Below are positions 51,928 to 61,831 of a stretch of 64,000 nucleotides of DNA, piece after piece (position 1 is the first letter of the stretch; every line of letters begins with the position of its first letter). This DNA comes from Pseudolactococcus sp041800635 (lineage in GTDB: Bacteria; Bacillota; Bacilli; Lactobacillales; Streptococcaceae), in assembly GCA_047833645.1 (NCBI GenBank), contig CP181259.1, positions 1,302,001-1,366,000 on the forward strand. Direction: 5' to 3'. The translations under genes and the position numbers were made by a program. The notes below the pieces were generated by a model. That model saw only the letters and a program-made list of their open reading frames with translations, had not been told where the DNA came from and did not search any database.

Positions 51928-52833
51928 TTAATTAAGGATAGTAATATCATAGATTTTTCTAGAAGTTTCTTGAGGTGAAATTTTCGTTACCTGTCTTTTA
52001 TCTTCTAAGAAATTACCTTCTTCAAGTGAAGTGGAGAGACCACTCCAAGGTTCCAAAGCAATGAATGGACTTTCATTAGTTGTAGACCACAGAATCAAGT
52101 TCGGAAAATCATCAAAATCTACTCGAAGACCTTTACCAGACTTCCTTGACCGAAGCGTTACGCTACGAGACTTGAGCTGGTCAAGTGTAATGGCATCATG
52201 GGAAAAAAGTGAGTAGTCCAAATCGAGAATCTTTTGATTTTCCAAAAAAGGTGTCCTATCTTGCAAATCTAATAATCCTGTCTCAGGAAAACTCTTTGGT
52301 ATCGAGCAAGACTCAACCTCACTAAATTCAATATAATAATCCTCATAGTTTTCACCTTCTACTAAAGGACAATTGAATGCTGGATGGGCTCCAATAAAGT
52401 AAGGCATTGTTTTTTCAATTTCCAAGTTCGTTACCTGAAATTCGGTTCTAATTGATTTACCATTCAAGGTATAAACAACTCTCAGTTCAAACTGATATAG
52501 GTAATTATCAAGCATCTCAGCATTTGGTTTAATACTAAAGGTCACGCTATTATCATTGACTTCTTCCAGAATAAATTCTTCTTTTCGAACAAAACCATGT
52601 CTACGAATAAGACCTGTAAAAAAGGGTCTTTCTTGAGGTCTATAAATAGCCCAATCATTTCGTAAACTACCACAGATAGGAAATAGAATAGGCGCCTGTC
52701 CATTCCAATAATTTGGATCAGCTTGCCAGAGATACTCTATCCCATCCTTGTCTTTAATCGAAGTCAGTTGACCACCAAGTGTTTTAAACTGAACCGTAAG
52801 ATACTCGTTTTTTAATTCGATAGTCACAGTCAA
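51928..52833 (-). CDS. lacX: LacX, aldose 1-epimerase-like protein
   Basis: A 301-residue galactose-mutarotase fold protein (LTSIKDKDGIEYLW, PILFPICGSLRND, HGFVRKEEF with the catalytic His, IGAHPAFNCPL with the second His). In lactococcal plasmids lacX is the distal gene of the lac operon, as here. Its exact role is not settled; interconversion of sugar anomers is presumed. IS5 half-copy C ends 35 bp after the stop. Confidence 0.9.
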   Translation of the reverse strand: MTVTIELKNEYLTVQFKTLGGQLTSIKDKDGIEYLWQADPNYWNGQAPILFPICGSLRNDWAIYRPQERPFFTGLIRRHGFVRKEEFILEEVNDNSVTFSIKPNAEMLDNYLYQFELRVVYTLNGKSIRTEFQVTNLEIEKTMPYFIGAHPAFNCPLVEGENYEDYYIEFSEVESCSIPKSFPETGLLDLQDRTPFLENQKILDLDYSLFSHDAITLDQLKSRSVTLRSRKSGKGLRVDFDDFPNLILWSTTNESPFIALEPWSGLSTSLEEGNFLEDKRQVTKISPQETSRKIYDITILN

Positions 52834-52847
52834 TTCCTTTCTTTTTG

Positions 52848-53110
52848 TTATTGGAAAGGCAAATAATCTACCTCGAAGTGAACAGTCTCACATATTGCTA
52901 CATCGAGTAATTGTAAAACTTCCCATTCAAATTCGGATAATGCTAAATCAGAATGGCAAATCCATTCTTTTCCAGGTGAAACATACCAGTTACTACATTT
53001 TGTAGTGAGGTAGCTTCAAGCTCAGGAATTATAGGACAATCTTCGAAATTAATAATATATACCTTTTCAAAGCCTGATCTAAAAATCAGATAACAAATTA
53101 TTACATTCTC
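52848..53110 (-). pseudogene. Decayed gene between lacG and lacX
   Basis: Two minus-strand frames together look protein-coding: VIICYLIFRSGFEKVYIINF...PELEATSL in one, then NWYVSPGKEWICHSDLALSE...VHFEVDYLPFQ in another, ending at TAA 52848. The switch lies around the CACTACAAAATG stretch near 53000. No start codon is evident, so this is a remnant of a small gene of unknown function. Confidence 0.5.
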
Positions 53111-53118
53111 AGGTGATA

Positions 53119-54525
53119 TTACTCTATCACTTGAGTTTCTGCTAATTTCTTATACCAATGTGCTGATTTCTTAGGATAGCGTTCTTGCGTATCAAAGTCT
53201 ACATAGAACAATCCATAACGTTTTTCATAACCATTTGACCATGAGAAAACGTCCATAAGTGACCAAATGAAGTAACCTTTAACATTTGCACCATCCGCAA
53301 TCGCGTCTGATAAAACTTCCAAGTGTTGCTTCACGTAATCAATACGACCATCATCATAAACAGTATTATCTACAAACTCATCTTTGTATCCGAGACCGTT
53401 TTCAGTGATGTAAATCTTCTTGTAATTCGGATAATCATTTTTCACTCGCATGATTTGGTCATACAAGCCTTCAGGATAAATAATCCAATCCCAGTCTGTG
53501 CGCGGAACATAGTCAGGAGCTACTCGACGACCAACACCCTTAATTTGGTACTTAGAGCTTCCTTTTTCACCCTTACCATTGTGAATGATTTCAGTCTCAC
53601 CATCAAAAGCTTGCATCCAATCACTCATGTAATAGTTGATACCAAGGAAATCATTCAAATCTTTAGCTGCGTCAAGAGCTTGGAAGTCTTCATCACGAAG
53701 ATCAAGTTCTCCACCATTCTCAGCTAGGATATGGTTGACACCTTCCATCGTTTTATCTGAATAGTGCCCAAGATAGGTTGCATCCAAGATAAATTTGTTA
53801 TGGATGATGTCTTCAAGTTCAGCAGCACGAACATCTGCTGGATTTTCCGGATCATAAGGGTATTTAGTTGGTAAAGCATGAACAACACCAATTTCACCTT
53901 TATAACCTTTATCCTTATACAATTTTACAGCACGTGCATGAGAGACCATCATGTTGTGGTGTGATTGGAAGACTTTGGCAAGATCATATTTAATGCCTGG
54001 AGGGAATTTACCAACCAAGTATTGACCATCACCAATTGGGCCAATTTCATTGAAAGTTGTCCAGTAGTTTACTTCTGGAAACTCTTCAAAACAGAAAGCG
54101 GCATAATCTATAAAGTGTTCTATATTTTCGCGGTTTAAGAAATCTCCATTTGAATGAAGAGCTTCTGGTGTGTCAAAATGATGCAAAGTCACAAATGGTT
54201 CAACATGACGCTTGTGGCATTCAGCAAATAGTTTATGGTAGAATTCAACACCTTTTTCATTTACTTCACCGTAACCCGTTGGGAAAATACGAGACCAGGC
54301 AATAGAAATACGAATACCATTAACACCATATTCTTCAGCTAATTCTAAATCAACTGGGTATTTATGGTAAAAATCACTTGCAGGTTCTGCTGTATACCAA
54401 TAATTGTCTTCAAGATACTTATCCCATGCAACTGGGCCTTTACCATCCGTGTGAGTCGCACCTTCTGCTTGATAAGCAGCTGTAGCACCACCAAAAATAA
54501 AATCTTTAGGAAGTGTTTTAGTCAT
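53119..54525 (-). CDS. lacG: 6-phospho-beta-galactosidase
   Basis: A 468-residue GH1 glycosidase splitting lactose-6-phosphate into glucose and galactose-6-phosphate in the cytoplasm. The acid/base Glu is in YWTTFNEIGP, the nucleophile Glu in IYITENGLGY, and the phosphate-binding segment near KGEKGSSKYQIKG. The start MTKTLPKDFIFGGATAAYQ at 54525 has AAAGGA upstream. Length equals lactococcal LacG. Confidence 0.97.
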   Translation of the reverse strand: MTKTLPKDFIFGGATAAYQAEGATHTDGKGPVAWDKYLEDNYWYTAEPASDFYHKYPVDLELAEEYGVNGIRISIAWSRIFPTGYGEVNEKGVEFYHKLFAECHKRHVEPFVTLHHFDTPEALHSNGDFLNRENIEHFIDYAAFCFEEFPEVNYWTTFNEIGPIGDGQYLVGKFPPGIKYDLAKVFQSHHNMMVSHARAVKLYKDKGYKGEIGVVHALPTKYPYDPENPADVRAAELEDIIHNKFILDATYLGHYSDKTMEGVNHILAENGGELDLRDEDFQALDAAKDLNDFLGINYYMSDWMQAFDGETEIIHNGKGEKGSSKYQIKGVGRRVAPDYVPRTDWDWIIYPEGLYDQIMRVKNDYPNYKKIYITENGLGYKDEFVDNTVYDDGRIDYVKQHLEVLSDAIADGANVKGYFIWSLMDVFSWSNGYEKRYGLFYVDFDTQERYPKKSAHWYKKLAETQVIE

Positions 54526-54666
54526 ATATATAAATCCTTTCAAAAAAAGCATTTGAGACGATATTCTGAGTTCCGGAAACCAAGGAAATGAAATGCAATG
54601 ATATGGTTAACAATATTATAAGGAACTGAAAGAATAATCTCGTCTCAAATAACTTTTACAAATTTA

Positions 54667-56373
54667 TTAATCAAACTGTTGTTGAACAAATGCAAGAGCA
54701 CCTTGTCCATCACGTGTCAATTTGATATATTGAGCTCCTTCAGTTTTTGCAAGTTTAATGCCCAATTTATCTGTTTCAGCCTTCATATCATCGAAGTTTG
54801 AAGCGACCTGTGGAGCCAAGATAACCAAGTCAAACTCTGGCAACATTTCACGGTGAGCACCGTAACCACCCGCTGCCGCTTTGACTGGAACATTGTATTC
54901 TACTGCTGCTTTGTTCAAGGCATTGGCAAGCAAGCCACTTGTACCTCCACCTGCACAAAGAACAAGGACATTAGTTTCTTTTGTGATATTATTGTTTGCT
55001 GCTACATCTTCTTTAGCAACGCCTGCTTTTCCAAGAACGGCATCTGCTTTAGCAGTATTGAAGTTTGCAGCTACTTTTTCTTTAAAAGCATCGTTTGTTT
55101 TACCAGAACGTTCTTCTTCAAGAATTTGTTCATCGTATACCTTAACAAATGGGTAATAAATGATAGTATCAACAACTATCAAGAGTCCGGCTAAGATAAA
55201 TGCTAGAACTTGGAAGTTAGTACCGAGTACAATTCCCAACGGACCAGGAGTAACCCATGGAAGGTTGGTAGAGAATGAGTTCATGTTCAATGTGTCAACA
55301 AAGAATTTAAAGATCCAAACGTTGGCAATCGGAGCGAAAATGAACGGTACAAAGAAAATCGGATTCAATACGATTGGTGCACCAAATAAGATTGGCTCAT
55401 TAACCCCAAAGAATGTTGGAACAACTGAGGCACGTCCGATGGCACGGTTACGTTCTGATTTACAAATCCACATGAACAAGAATGGAACAATCAATGTAGC
55501 TCCTGTTCCACCCATGGTAACAATAAACATTTGAGTACCAGAAGTGATAACTTTATCTGCATGTTGTCCAGCTTGGATAAGATGCAAGTTGGCATCGATA
55601 TTGGCATAAGTGATAGCAGCGATTGCTGGTTCGACAATTGAAGGACCGTGGATACCAACAAACCAGAAGAAGGCATAAGCACCAAAGATAAGTGTAATTC
55701 CAAGGTAACCATCTGCAGCTGAGAAGAGAGGAGCAATAAGGGTACCGACTGATTCTGCAACGGTTACATCAAGAGTTCCCTTAACAATAAGTTCAAGTCC
55801 ATAAAGGAGAACAACCGATACAGTGAATGGAATCAAGTCTTTAAATACTTGAGAGATATTTGGTGGAACCTCTTCAGGCATACGAATAGTAACATTATTT
55901 TTCACACAGACCTTGTAAACATTAACTGTCACAAAGGCTGCAATAAATGCTGTCAAAAGACCTTTTGTTCCCATGAAGGCTGTCAAGAAGCCTCCTTCTT
56001 TTGCAGGCTCAGCTGCCATCAAAAGGAACCCTACCATAGACGCTAGCATCGTAGATAAGAAGTTAATCTGATTGGTCGCAGGTAGGTCACGGTTCATTGA
56101 GTCCGTCAAAGCTTTAGCGGTAGTACCACCAACAAAGAATGCTAGGATACCCATCGAATAGCTATAAGGAGTCATCAAGAAGGTCTCAATGTCTTTTGAC
56201 CAGTGGAATCCCCAAGCATTTGGGACATAGGCAATAAGGATAAAGATAGATGAGAAAAGGATGACTGGCATACCAGCGATAAATCCATCACGAATAGCAC
56301 GAAGATAGATGTTTCGAGAGATTTTCTCAAAGAATGGTTTCCCTTTCTCAATAAGTTCAATGAGTTTATGCAT
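54667..56373 (-). CDS. lacE: Lactose-specific PTS enzyme IICB
   Basis: A 568-residue membrane permease: about eight to ten hydrophobic segments in the IIC domain (with GVNEPILFGAPIVLNP, the substrate loop), then a linker and the IIB domain with the phosphocysteine Cys473 in VLVLCAGGGTSGLL. It imports and phosphorylates lactose. Overlaps lacF by one base. Length equals lactococcal LacE. Confidence 0.97.
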   Translation of the reverse strand: MHKLIELIEKGKPFFEKISRNIYLRAIRDGFIAGMPVILFSSIFILIAYVPNAWGFHWSKDIETFLMTPYSYSMGILAFFVGGTTAKALTDSMNRDLPATNQINFLSTMLASMVGFLLMAAEPAKEGGFLTAFMGTKGLLTAFIAAFVTVNVYKVCVKNNVTIRMPEEVPPNISQVFKDLIPFTVSVVLLYGLELIVKGTLDVTVAESVGTLIAPLFSAADGYLGITLIFGAYAFFWFVGIHGPSIVEPAIAAITYANIDANLHLIQAGQHADKVITSGTQMFIVTMGGTGATLIVPFLFMWICKSERNRAIGRASVVPTFFGVNEPILFGAPIVLNPIFFVPFIFAPIANVWIFKFFVDTLNMNSFSTNLPWVTPGPLGIVLGTNFQVLAFILAGLLIVVDTIIYYPFVKVYDEQILEEERSGKTNDAFKEKVAANFNTAKADAVLGKAGVAKEDVAANNNITKETNVLVLCAGGGTSGLLANALNKAAVEYNVPVKAAAGGYGAHREMLPEFDLVILAPQVASNFDDMKAETDKLGIKLAKTEGAQYIKLTRDGQGALAFVQQQFD

Positions 56374-56690
56374 TATTTTGCTCCTCTTTTATAAAATTCG
56401 ATGAGGTGATGAATCACATCTTTTAATAAGACAGTAGTCATTAAGTGGTCCTGACCATGCATCATGGTAACGCTGTATGGAAGTTCCTCCCCAGAAGCTT
56501 CTCGAGCCAACATAGCTGTCTGAGAATTGTGAGCCTCTGCAATACAGCTTCCTGCTTCTACTACAAGACTATCTGCCTTAGCGAAATCACCATTTTCAGC
56601 CGCTTTAAGCGCTTCCAAAAGTTTAGACCGAGCATCTCCAGCATAAGCAACAATTTCAAACCCTAAGAGAGTCATCTCTTCTCTGTTCAC
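56373..56690 (-). CDS. lacF: Lactose-specific PTS enzyme IIA
   Basis: A 105-residue helical IIA protein that passes phosphate from HPr to the IIB domain of LacE. The active His78 is in TMMHGQDHLM, with Asp81 as metal ligand of the trimer. Cytoplasmic. Confidence 0.97.
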   Translation of the reverse strand: MNREEMTLLGFEIVAYAGDARSKLLEALKAAENGDFAKADSLVVEAGSCIAEAHNSQTAMLAREASGEELPYSVTMMHGQDHLMTTVLLKDVIHHLIEFYKRGAK

Positions 56691-56717
56691 AACAATATCC
56701 TCCGTTTTATGTTTTTA

Positions 56718-57698
56718 CTATACTTTATCAGTCCATGGACTAGCTGTTTTAACAAGAACTTTGTTAAGTTCATCAATATTTTCGAATCCAGTAGTACGCA
56801 ACCATTCACGTGCTGCTTTTTCACCTTCTTTGATGTAAGGTTCTACAGATCCTGCCCAAGTAGCACGTCCACAAAGCACACCATTAAACTTGGCACCTGA
56901 GTCCTGAGCAAATTGCAATGTTTCTTGGAACAATTTAGCAGATACACCTGCACTTAGGTAGATGTATGGAAGGTTAGTCGCTTCTTCTTGTGCTTTAAAG
57001 AAGTCAGCAGCTTCAGCTTTACTGTAAACCACTTCACCATCAGCAAAACCTTCGACATATTTAACGTTAACTGGTACTTCTACTTTAAGAACATCAATGT
57101 TAAAGCGTGGATCAGAGAAAACTTTCATCGCTTCAATGACTTTGCGAGGTTTCACTTTTGCATATTCAACAGAACCTGCATCTGAGATTTCTTCATCATA
57201 AGCAAGGATTTCCAAGAAGAAAGGAATATCTTCAGCGACACATTCAGAACCAACACGTTCAATATAAGCTTGTTTTTGTTGGTTAAGTTCATCTGAGCTG
57301 TCTACATCATAGTAAAGCAAGAACTTAACGGCATCAGCGCCTTGCTCTTTGATACGTTTTGCAGACCAAACATCCAAGCAGTCAGGCAAACGTTTTGTAC
57401 TTGATGTATCATAACCAGTTTTTTCATAGGCAAGAAGAAGACCTGCTTCTTTATCCAATGCTTTTGTTGCTGGAAGTCCATATTCAGGGTCAAGCAACAT
57501 TGAAGAAGCGAATTTTGTAAGTTCATCAGCAACCAAAACCTTTAGTTCTTCCATTTGAGCTACAGTTGGTTCTGTATCTTGATACTGTGCCATCAAACGT
57601 TTCAAAGCACCACGTTGGTCAAATGCCAAAGCTGAGATAACACCGTTTTTATCTGAAAGTTTTTCCAAAGATTTGCGTTTCTGTTCTGTAAGTACCAT
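56718..57698 (-). CDS. lacD: Tagatose 1,6-bisphosphate aldolase
   Basis: A 326-residue class I aldolase that cleaves tagatose-1,6-bisphosphate to DHAP and glyceraldehyde-3-phosphate. The Schiff-base Lys lies in INIDVLKVEVPVNVKYV-type sequence; other blocks are SALAFDQRGALKRL and LPYIYLSAGVS. Length equals lactococcal LacD. Confidence 0.96.
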   Translation of the reverse strand: MVLTEQKRKSLEKLSDKNGVISALAFDQRGALKRLMAQYQDTEPTVAQMEELKVLVADELTKFASSMLLDPEYGLPATKALDKEAGLLLAYEKTGYDTSSTKRLPDCLDVWSAKRIKEQGADAVKFLLYYDVDSSDELNQQKQAYIERVGSECVAEDIPFFLEILAYDEEISDAGSVEYAKVKPRKVIEAMKVFSDPRFNIDVLKVEVPVNVKYVEGFADGEVVYSKAEAADFFKAQEEATNLPYIYLSAGVSAKLFQETLQFAQDSGAKFNGVLCGRATWAGSVEPYIKEGEKAAREWLRTTGFENIDELNKVLVKTASPWTDKV

Positions 57699-57700
57699 TT

Positions 57701-58633
57701 TTATACCTCTTTTACTCCAATTTGTGAGTTTAGTGTTTCGTAATTAGTCATATTCACATGCCCTGTCATTGTTTCTTGAGCATTTAACATACCCAATGTC
57801 ATCGCATGTTTTAATAAGTCAGCGTCACTTTTTTTACTATTTAAAGCTGATGCAATACCAGCTACCGTTGAGTCCCCTGATCCGACTGGATTAACAACTG
57901 GGATATCAGGAATATCTACCTTATAGAAAACATCACCATGTTTTGCAAAGGCACCGTTTCGACCTAATGAGACCACTATCCATTCGATACCACTAAAAAG
58001 TGACTCTTTAAGAACGTCTTTGAGTTCTTCAATATCTTTTGTTACTTCTTTTCCAAGCAACTGTGAAAGTTCCTCATTATTAGGTTTGATGGCAGTAGGT
58101 TTAGCCGACGATTTTAGAACTGTTTCAAGAGGTGCACCTGAACAATCCAAAACGACTGCTACTCCTTCATCCGAAGCAAGTTGGATAAGTTTTTCATAAT
58201 AATCGTTTGGAAGTCCTGAAGGTAAACTTCCTGAAATTGTCACAACTTCTGATTGTTTAATAAGATTGCTATAGTGGTCAAGAAAGCCTTCTGCTTCTTC
58301 ATGAGAAATTGTTGGTCCTTGTTCCAAAATTTCTGTTTGGTTACCCTCGTGTAAGATAGCAATACAGTTTCTAGTGTTTCCTGAGATTTTATAAAAAGCT
58401 GGACTAACAGGAGATTGTTCTAATTCGCTTTCAATAAATTCACCAATTTTACCACCTAAGAAACCTGTAGCAGTAACTTTATCACCAGATTCATACAAGA
58501 CTCTAGTAACATTTAAGCCTTTTCCACCAGCTGTCTTACTAACATCTTTCACCCTATTCACTGTATCAATTTTCAATGTTTCTAGAGGATAAGAGATGTC
58601 TACTGAAGGATTTAGTGTGACTGTCAGAATCAT
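57701..58633 (-). CDS. lacC: Tagatose-6-phosphate kinase
   Basis: A 310-residue PfkB-family kinase with the entry TLNPSVDISYPL, the glycine pair KTAGGKGLNVTRVL and the catalytic VNPVGSGDSTVAGIAS. It phosphorylates tagatose-6-phosphate. It ends 2 bp before lacD. Confidence 0.96.
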   Translation of the reverse strand: MILTVTLNPSVDISYPLETLKIDTVNRVKDVSKTAGGKGLNVTRVLYESGDKVTATGFLGGKIGEFIESELEQSPVSPAFYKISGNTRNCIAILHEGNQTEILEQGPTISHEEAEGFLDHYSNLIKQSEVVTISGSLPSGLPNDYYEKLIQLASDEGVAVVLDCSGAPLETVLKSSAKPTAIKPNNEELSQLLGKEVTKDIEELKDVLKESLFSGIEWIVVSLGRNGAFAKHGDVFYKVDIPDIPVVNPVGSGDSTVAGIASALNSKKSDADLLKHAMTLGMLNAQETMTGHVNMTNYETLNSQIGVKEV

Positions 58634-58643
58634 TTGTTATACC

Positions 58644-59159
58644 TTAATCGTGGTAGTCACCACGGTCCCATTTTTCAAGGAATTCTGTAAAGAAAGCTTC
58701 ATCTGCTTGATGTGCATTATGTGTTTCAACGTGTTCGATTTTTGCAATCAATTTTTTATTTTCTTCTGTTGGTTTGTACTCAGCTTCAATGAAAGCTTCA
58801 ATGATGTCATTCATAAGAAGACCACCAGTAATCATTCCACCGAAACCGATAACATTCGCATTTAACTCTTCTTTTGCATATATAGCTGATGTCATATCAC
58901 GAACCAACGCTGAGCGAACACCTGGAACTTTATTGACTGCATTGTTAATGCCGACACCTGTACCACAGATACATACTCCCAAGTCTGCTTGACCACTTAC
59001 TACTGCTTCACCGACTTTTTTACCATAGATAGGGTAGTGAGTACGTACGTGGTCATATGTCCCGAAATCAAGGACCTCATGTCCTTTTGATTTCAAGAAT
59101 TCTGATACTGCCATTTTTACATCTGTGACAATGTGGTCACATCCAATTGCGATTCTCAT
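58644..59159 (-). CDS. lacB: Galactose-6-phosphate isomerase subunit LacB
   Basis: A 171-residue RpiB-fold subunit (MRIAIGCDHIVTDVKMAVSE, GVCICGTGVGINNAVNKVPG with the catalytic Cys). With LacA it converts galactose-6-phosphate to tagatose-6-phosphate. Confidence 0.97.
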   Translation of the reverse strand: MRIAIGCDHIVTDVKMAVSEFLKSKGHEVLDFGTYDHVRTHYPIYGKKVGEAVVSGQADLGVCICGTGVGINNAVNKVPGVRSALVRDMTSAIYAKEELNANVIGFGGMITGGLLMNDIIEAFIEAEYKPTEENKKLIAKIEHVETHNAHQADEAFFTEFLEKWDRGDYHD

Positions 59160-59175
59160 TCCTTAACTCCTTTTC

Positions 59176-59601
59176 TTAACACATCTTGTTAAGCATATCT
59201 ACTCGGATTTGATGACGTCCGCCATCATATTTACCATTGACGAAACTTTTAGCGATGTTTTTAGCAAGCTCATCACCGACGATTTCAGCGCCAACCGTAA
59301 TCATTCGTGAATTGTTATGTCCACGTGTCATATAAGCTGAGCGTTCATCTGAAACTTCTGCTGCAACCATACCTTTAATTTTAGTTGCTACCATGAATGG
59401 ACCAGCTCCATAAGCATCAATTACAATACCTAAGTTTTGCTCATCTTTATTTACTTCAGAGGCAACTGCCAAGGTAACATCAACAAAATCTTGTCCGTCC
59501 TTAGTCACATCAATTACCTCAAAACCTTCTTCTACAAGAAAATTTTTCACAACATCTTTTAATCTCGTACCTTTGAGATCTGCACCAACAACAATAGCCA
59601 T
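59176..59601 (-). CDS. lacA: Galactose-6-phosphate isomerase subunit LacA
   Basis: A 141-residue RpiB-fold subunit (MAIVVGADLKGTRLKDVVKN, VSDERSAYMTRGHNNSRMITVGAEIVG in parts). First gene of the operon, behind AGGAGGTAG. It pairs with LacB. Confidence 0.97.
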   Translation of the reverse strand: MAIVVGADLKGTRLKDVVKNFLVEEGFEVIDVTKDGQDFVDVTLAVASEVNKDEQNLGIVIDAYGAGPFMVATKIKGMVAAEVSDERSAYMTRGHNNSRMITVGAEIVGDELAKNIAKSFVNGKYDGGRHQIRVDMLNKMC

Positions 59602-59669
59602 TTTGACTACCTCCTAAATTTTAGAAAGAAATGCTACGTAGACGTAGAAAATTTTTTGCAAAATGTTCG

Positions 59670-59740
59670 AGATAACGTTTTCATCATTTCTTTGTCTATA
59701 TAATATCAAACATTCAAACAAAAAGCAACACTTTTTGTTT
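59670..59740 (-). promoter_or_regulatory. lac operon promoter, LacR operator and cre site
   Basis: On the minus strand TTGCTT (59723-59728), 17-bp spacer and TATTAT (59700-59705). A perfect 10-bp inverted repeat, AAACAAAAAG-caaca-CTTTTTGTTT (59716-59740), overlaps the -35 and is the likely LacR operator. Downstream of the -10, TGAAAACGTTATCT (59670-59683) matches the catabolite-responsive element consensus at all but the last position, so CcpA repression is expected. More TTTGTTCATTT direct repeats lie around 59790-59806, possible second operators. The rest of 59741-60078 has only the lacR promoter. Confidence 0.75.
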
Positions 59741-59997
59741 ATTTTTTGTTTTTTTTTTTTTTAAAATAGATAACACCGTTAAATTATTGTTCATTTTTGT
59801 TCATTTAATCCATCACAAAATGGACGTGAAATATCTATTCAAGTATTACAAAAGTCTTTTACTTTCTATAACTTACTGATTAAGAGTTCCTACTTTATTT
59901 TCGTCTTATACAAAATCTGACCTAAGCTAATATACGTCAATCCTCTGTTCTTATTTCATCATCTAACGTTTTTTTGTTTGAAATTGTTTGTTTTACC

Positions 59998-60025
59998 TTG
60001 AAAATATTGTCTTTTATGATACAAT
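59998..60025 (+). promoter_or_regulatory. lacR promoter
   Basis: TTGAAA (59998-60003), 16-bp spacer, TACAAT (60020-60025), 54 bp before the lacR ATG. Confidence 0.65.
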
Positions 60026-60078
60026 TAAAAGAGAATTATCTTTGGAAAAAAATTACTTTATGAAAGAAGAGTCTTCAT

Positions 60079-60846
60079 ATGAACAAAAAACGACGATTAG
60101 AAAAAATTTTAGATATGTTGAAGATTGATGGGACCATAACCATAAAAGAAATAATAGATGAACTAGATATTTCCGATATGACAGCCCGTAGAGACCTTGA
60201 TGCTCTAGAAGCTGATGGACTTTTAACACGTACTCATGGTGGTGCACAATTGCTTTCCTCAAAAAAGCCACTTGAAAAGACACATATCGAGAAGAAAAGT
60301 CTAAATACAAAAGAAAAAATTGACATTGCTAAAAAAGCCTGCTCTTTAATCAAAGATGGCGATACTATTTTTATTGGACCCGGAACTACACTTGAACAAC
60401 TGGCATTAGAATTGAAAGGTCGTAAAGGTTATAAAATTCGTGTCATTACAAATAGTCTCCCTGTGTTCTTGATTCTAAATGATAGCGAAACCATTGATTT
60501 ATTGCTTCTTGGCGGTGAATATAGAGAAATAACTGGAGCTTTTGTAGGTTCAATGGCTTCGACAAATTTAAAAGCAATGAGATTTGCCAAAGCTTTTGTT
60601 AGTGCAAATGCTGTTACCCATAATTCTATTGCTACATATAGTGACAAGGAAGGTGTGATTCAACAACTTTCCCTAAACAATGCTGTAGAAAAATTCTTAT
60701 TAGTAGACAGTACTAAATTCGATCGATACGATTTCTTTAACTTCTATAATCTAGATCAACTCGATACCATCATTACAGATAACCAGATTAGCCCTCAACA
60801 CTTAGAGGAATTTAGCCAGTACACTACTATTTTAAAAGCGGACTAG
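60079..60846 (+). CDS. lacR: DeoR-family lactose repressor
   Basis: A 255-residue regulator: N-terminal DeoR helix-turn-helix (RRLEKILDMLKIDGTITIKEIIDELDISDMTARRDLDALE in parts) and a C-terminal sugar-phosphate sensing domain (GDTIFIGPGTTLEQL, NSLPVFLIL, LLGGEYR). In lactococci tagatose-6-phosphate is the inducer. Divergent from the lac genes, as in lactococcal plasmids. Confidence 0.96.
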   Translation: MNKKRRLEKILDMLKIDGTITIKEIIDELDISDMTARRDLDALEADGLLTRTHGGAQLLSSKKPLEKTHIEKKSLNTKEKIDIAKKACSLIKDGDTIFIGPGTTLEQLALELKGRKGYKIRVITNSLPVFLILNDSETIDLLLLGGEYREITGAFVGSMASTNLKAMRFAKAFVSANAVTHNSIATYSDKEGVIQQLSLNNAVEKFLLVDSTKFDRYDFFNFYNLDQLDTIITDNQISPQHLEEFSQYTTILKAD

Positions 60847-60850
60847 AATT

Positions 60851-61831
60851 ATGACTTATAAAAATATTGTTTTTGACCTTGATGACACTCTTTATGACCA
60901 TTAACTCCCCTTTAAACGTAGCGTTGAGAAATGTTTTCCAACGATTGATATCCAACAAATAGATAACATTTACAAACGTTTCAGATATTGGTCTGATGTT
61001 GCTTTTCCTAAATACACGAAAAAACTCATCAGTATTGAGCAGCTTAGAATTTTTCGCTGTCAGAAGACTATGGAAGAATTTGGCATCGATAGTATTTCTA
61101 GGACAGAAGCTCTAGACTTCCAAGCTGACTATGAGTATGAACTCGATCAGATTACGATGATTCCTGAGATACATCAACTACTGCTGGCTCTACATAAAAA
61201 CCACATCCCAATAGGTATTCTAACTAATGGCCCTGTTGACTTACAGAGTCGAAAACTCCAAAATATTGGTGCCTATCAATATTTTGAAAAGCAAAATATC
61301 ATCATTAGTCAGGCCACTCACGGAGGAGCTGCAGAAAATAGCTATGAAGGTAATGTAAAAAACTTACAAAGTTACCGAAATGTCCAATTATCTAAAAGGG
61401 CTATAGAAATTCTTAAAGAGGAAATTGAGTTAAATCACCAACATATAAGATTCAATCCTGATTATAAAGATAATGGATGGATTTTTACTTCCAAAAGTCG
61501 TCATAAACCCGACTATAATGGAACACCTCTTCATTATAGTGTCCTTAACAATTTCCTCAACTCACCTGAAAATGGAAAATTAAATCGAAAAGGTAATCCA
61601 AAACGAGCAGGAATTGATATTGATAATAAACTTAGTTTTAATAAACATATTACGACCCATATATTCCGTCATACGCATATTAGTTTCTTAGCAGAGCAAG
61701 GAATACCCCTAGAAGCAATTCAAGACCGTGTAGGGCATTCTAGAGGTAGTCGTGTAACAGAAATTTATTTTCACATCACTAAAAAAACAAAGGATCAAAT
61801 TATACCTATCCTTGATACTCTTACACAATAA
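60851..61831 (+). pseudogene. HAD hydrolase fragment fused to an integrase C-terminus
   Basis: From ATG 60851 the sequence encodes a HAD phosphatase start (NIVFDLDDTLYDH) but hits TAA at 60902-60904, then continues in frame as HAD (IPIGILTNGPVDLQSRKLQNIGAYQYFEKQNIIISQATH). At about 61318 it changes to a tyrosine integrase C-terminus (SYRNVQLSKRAIEILKEEI, HIFRHTHISFLAEQG, VGHSRGSRVTEIYFHIT with the nucleophile Tyr). Two deletions or a recombination joined unrelated genes; the downstream open frame could be expressed from 61070 but would lack the catalytic Arg of the integrase. Confidence 0.85.
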
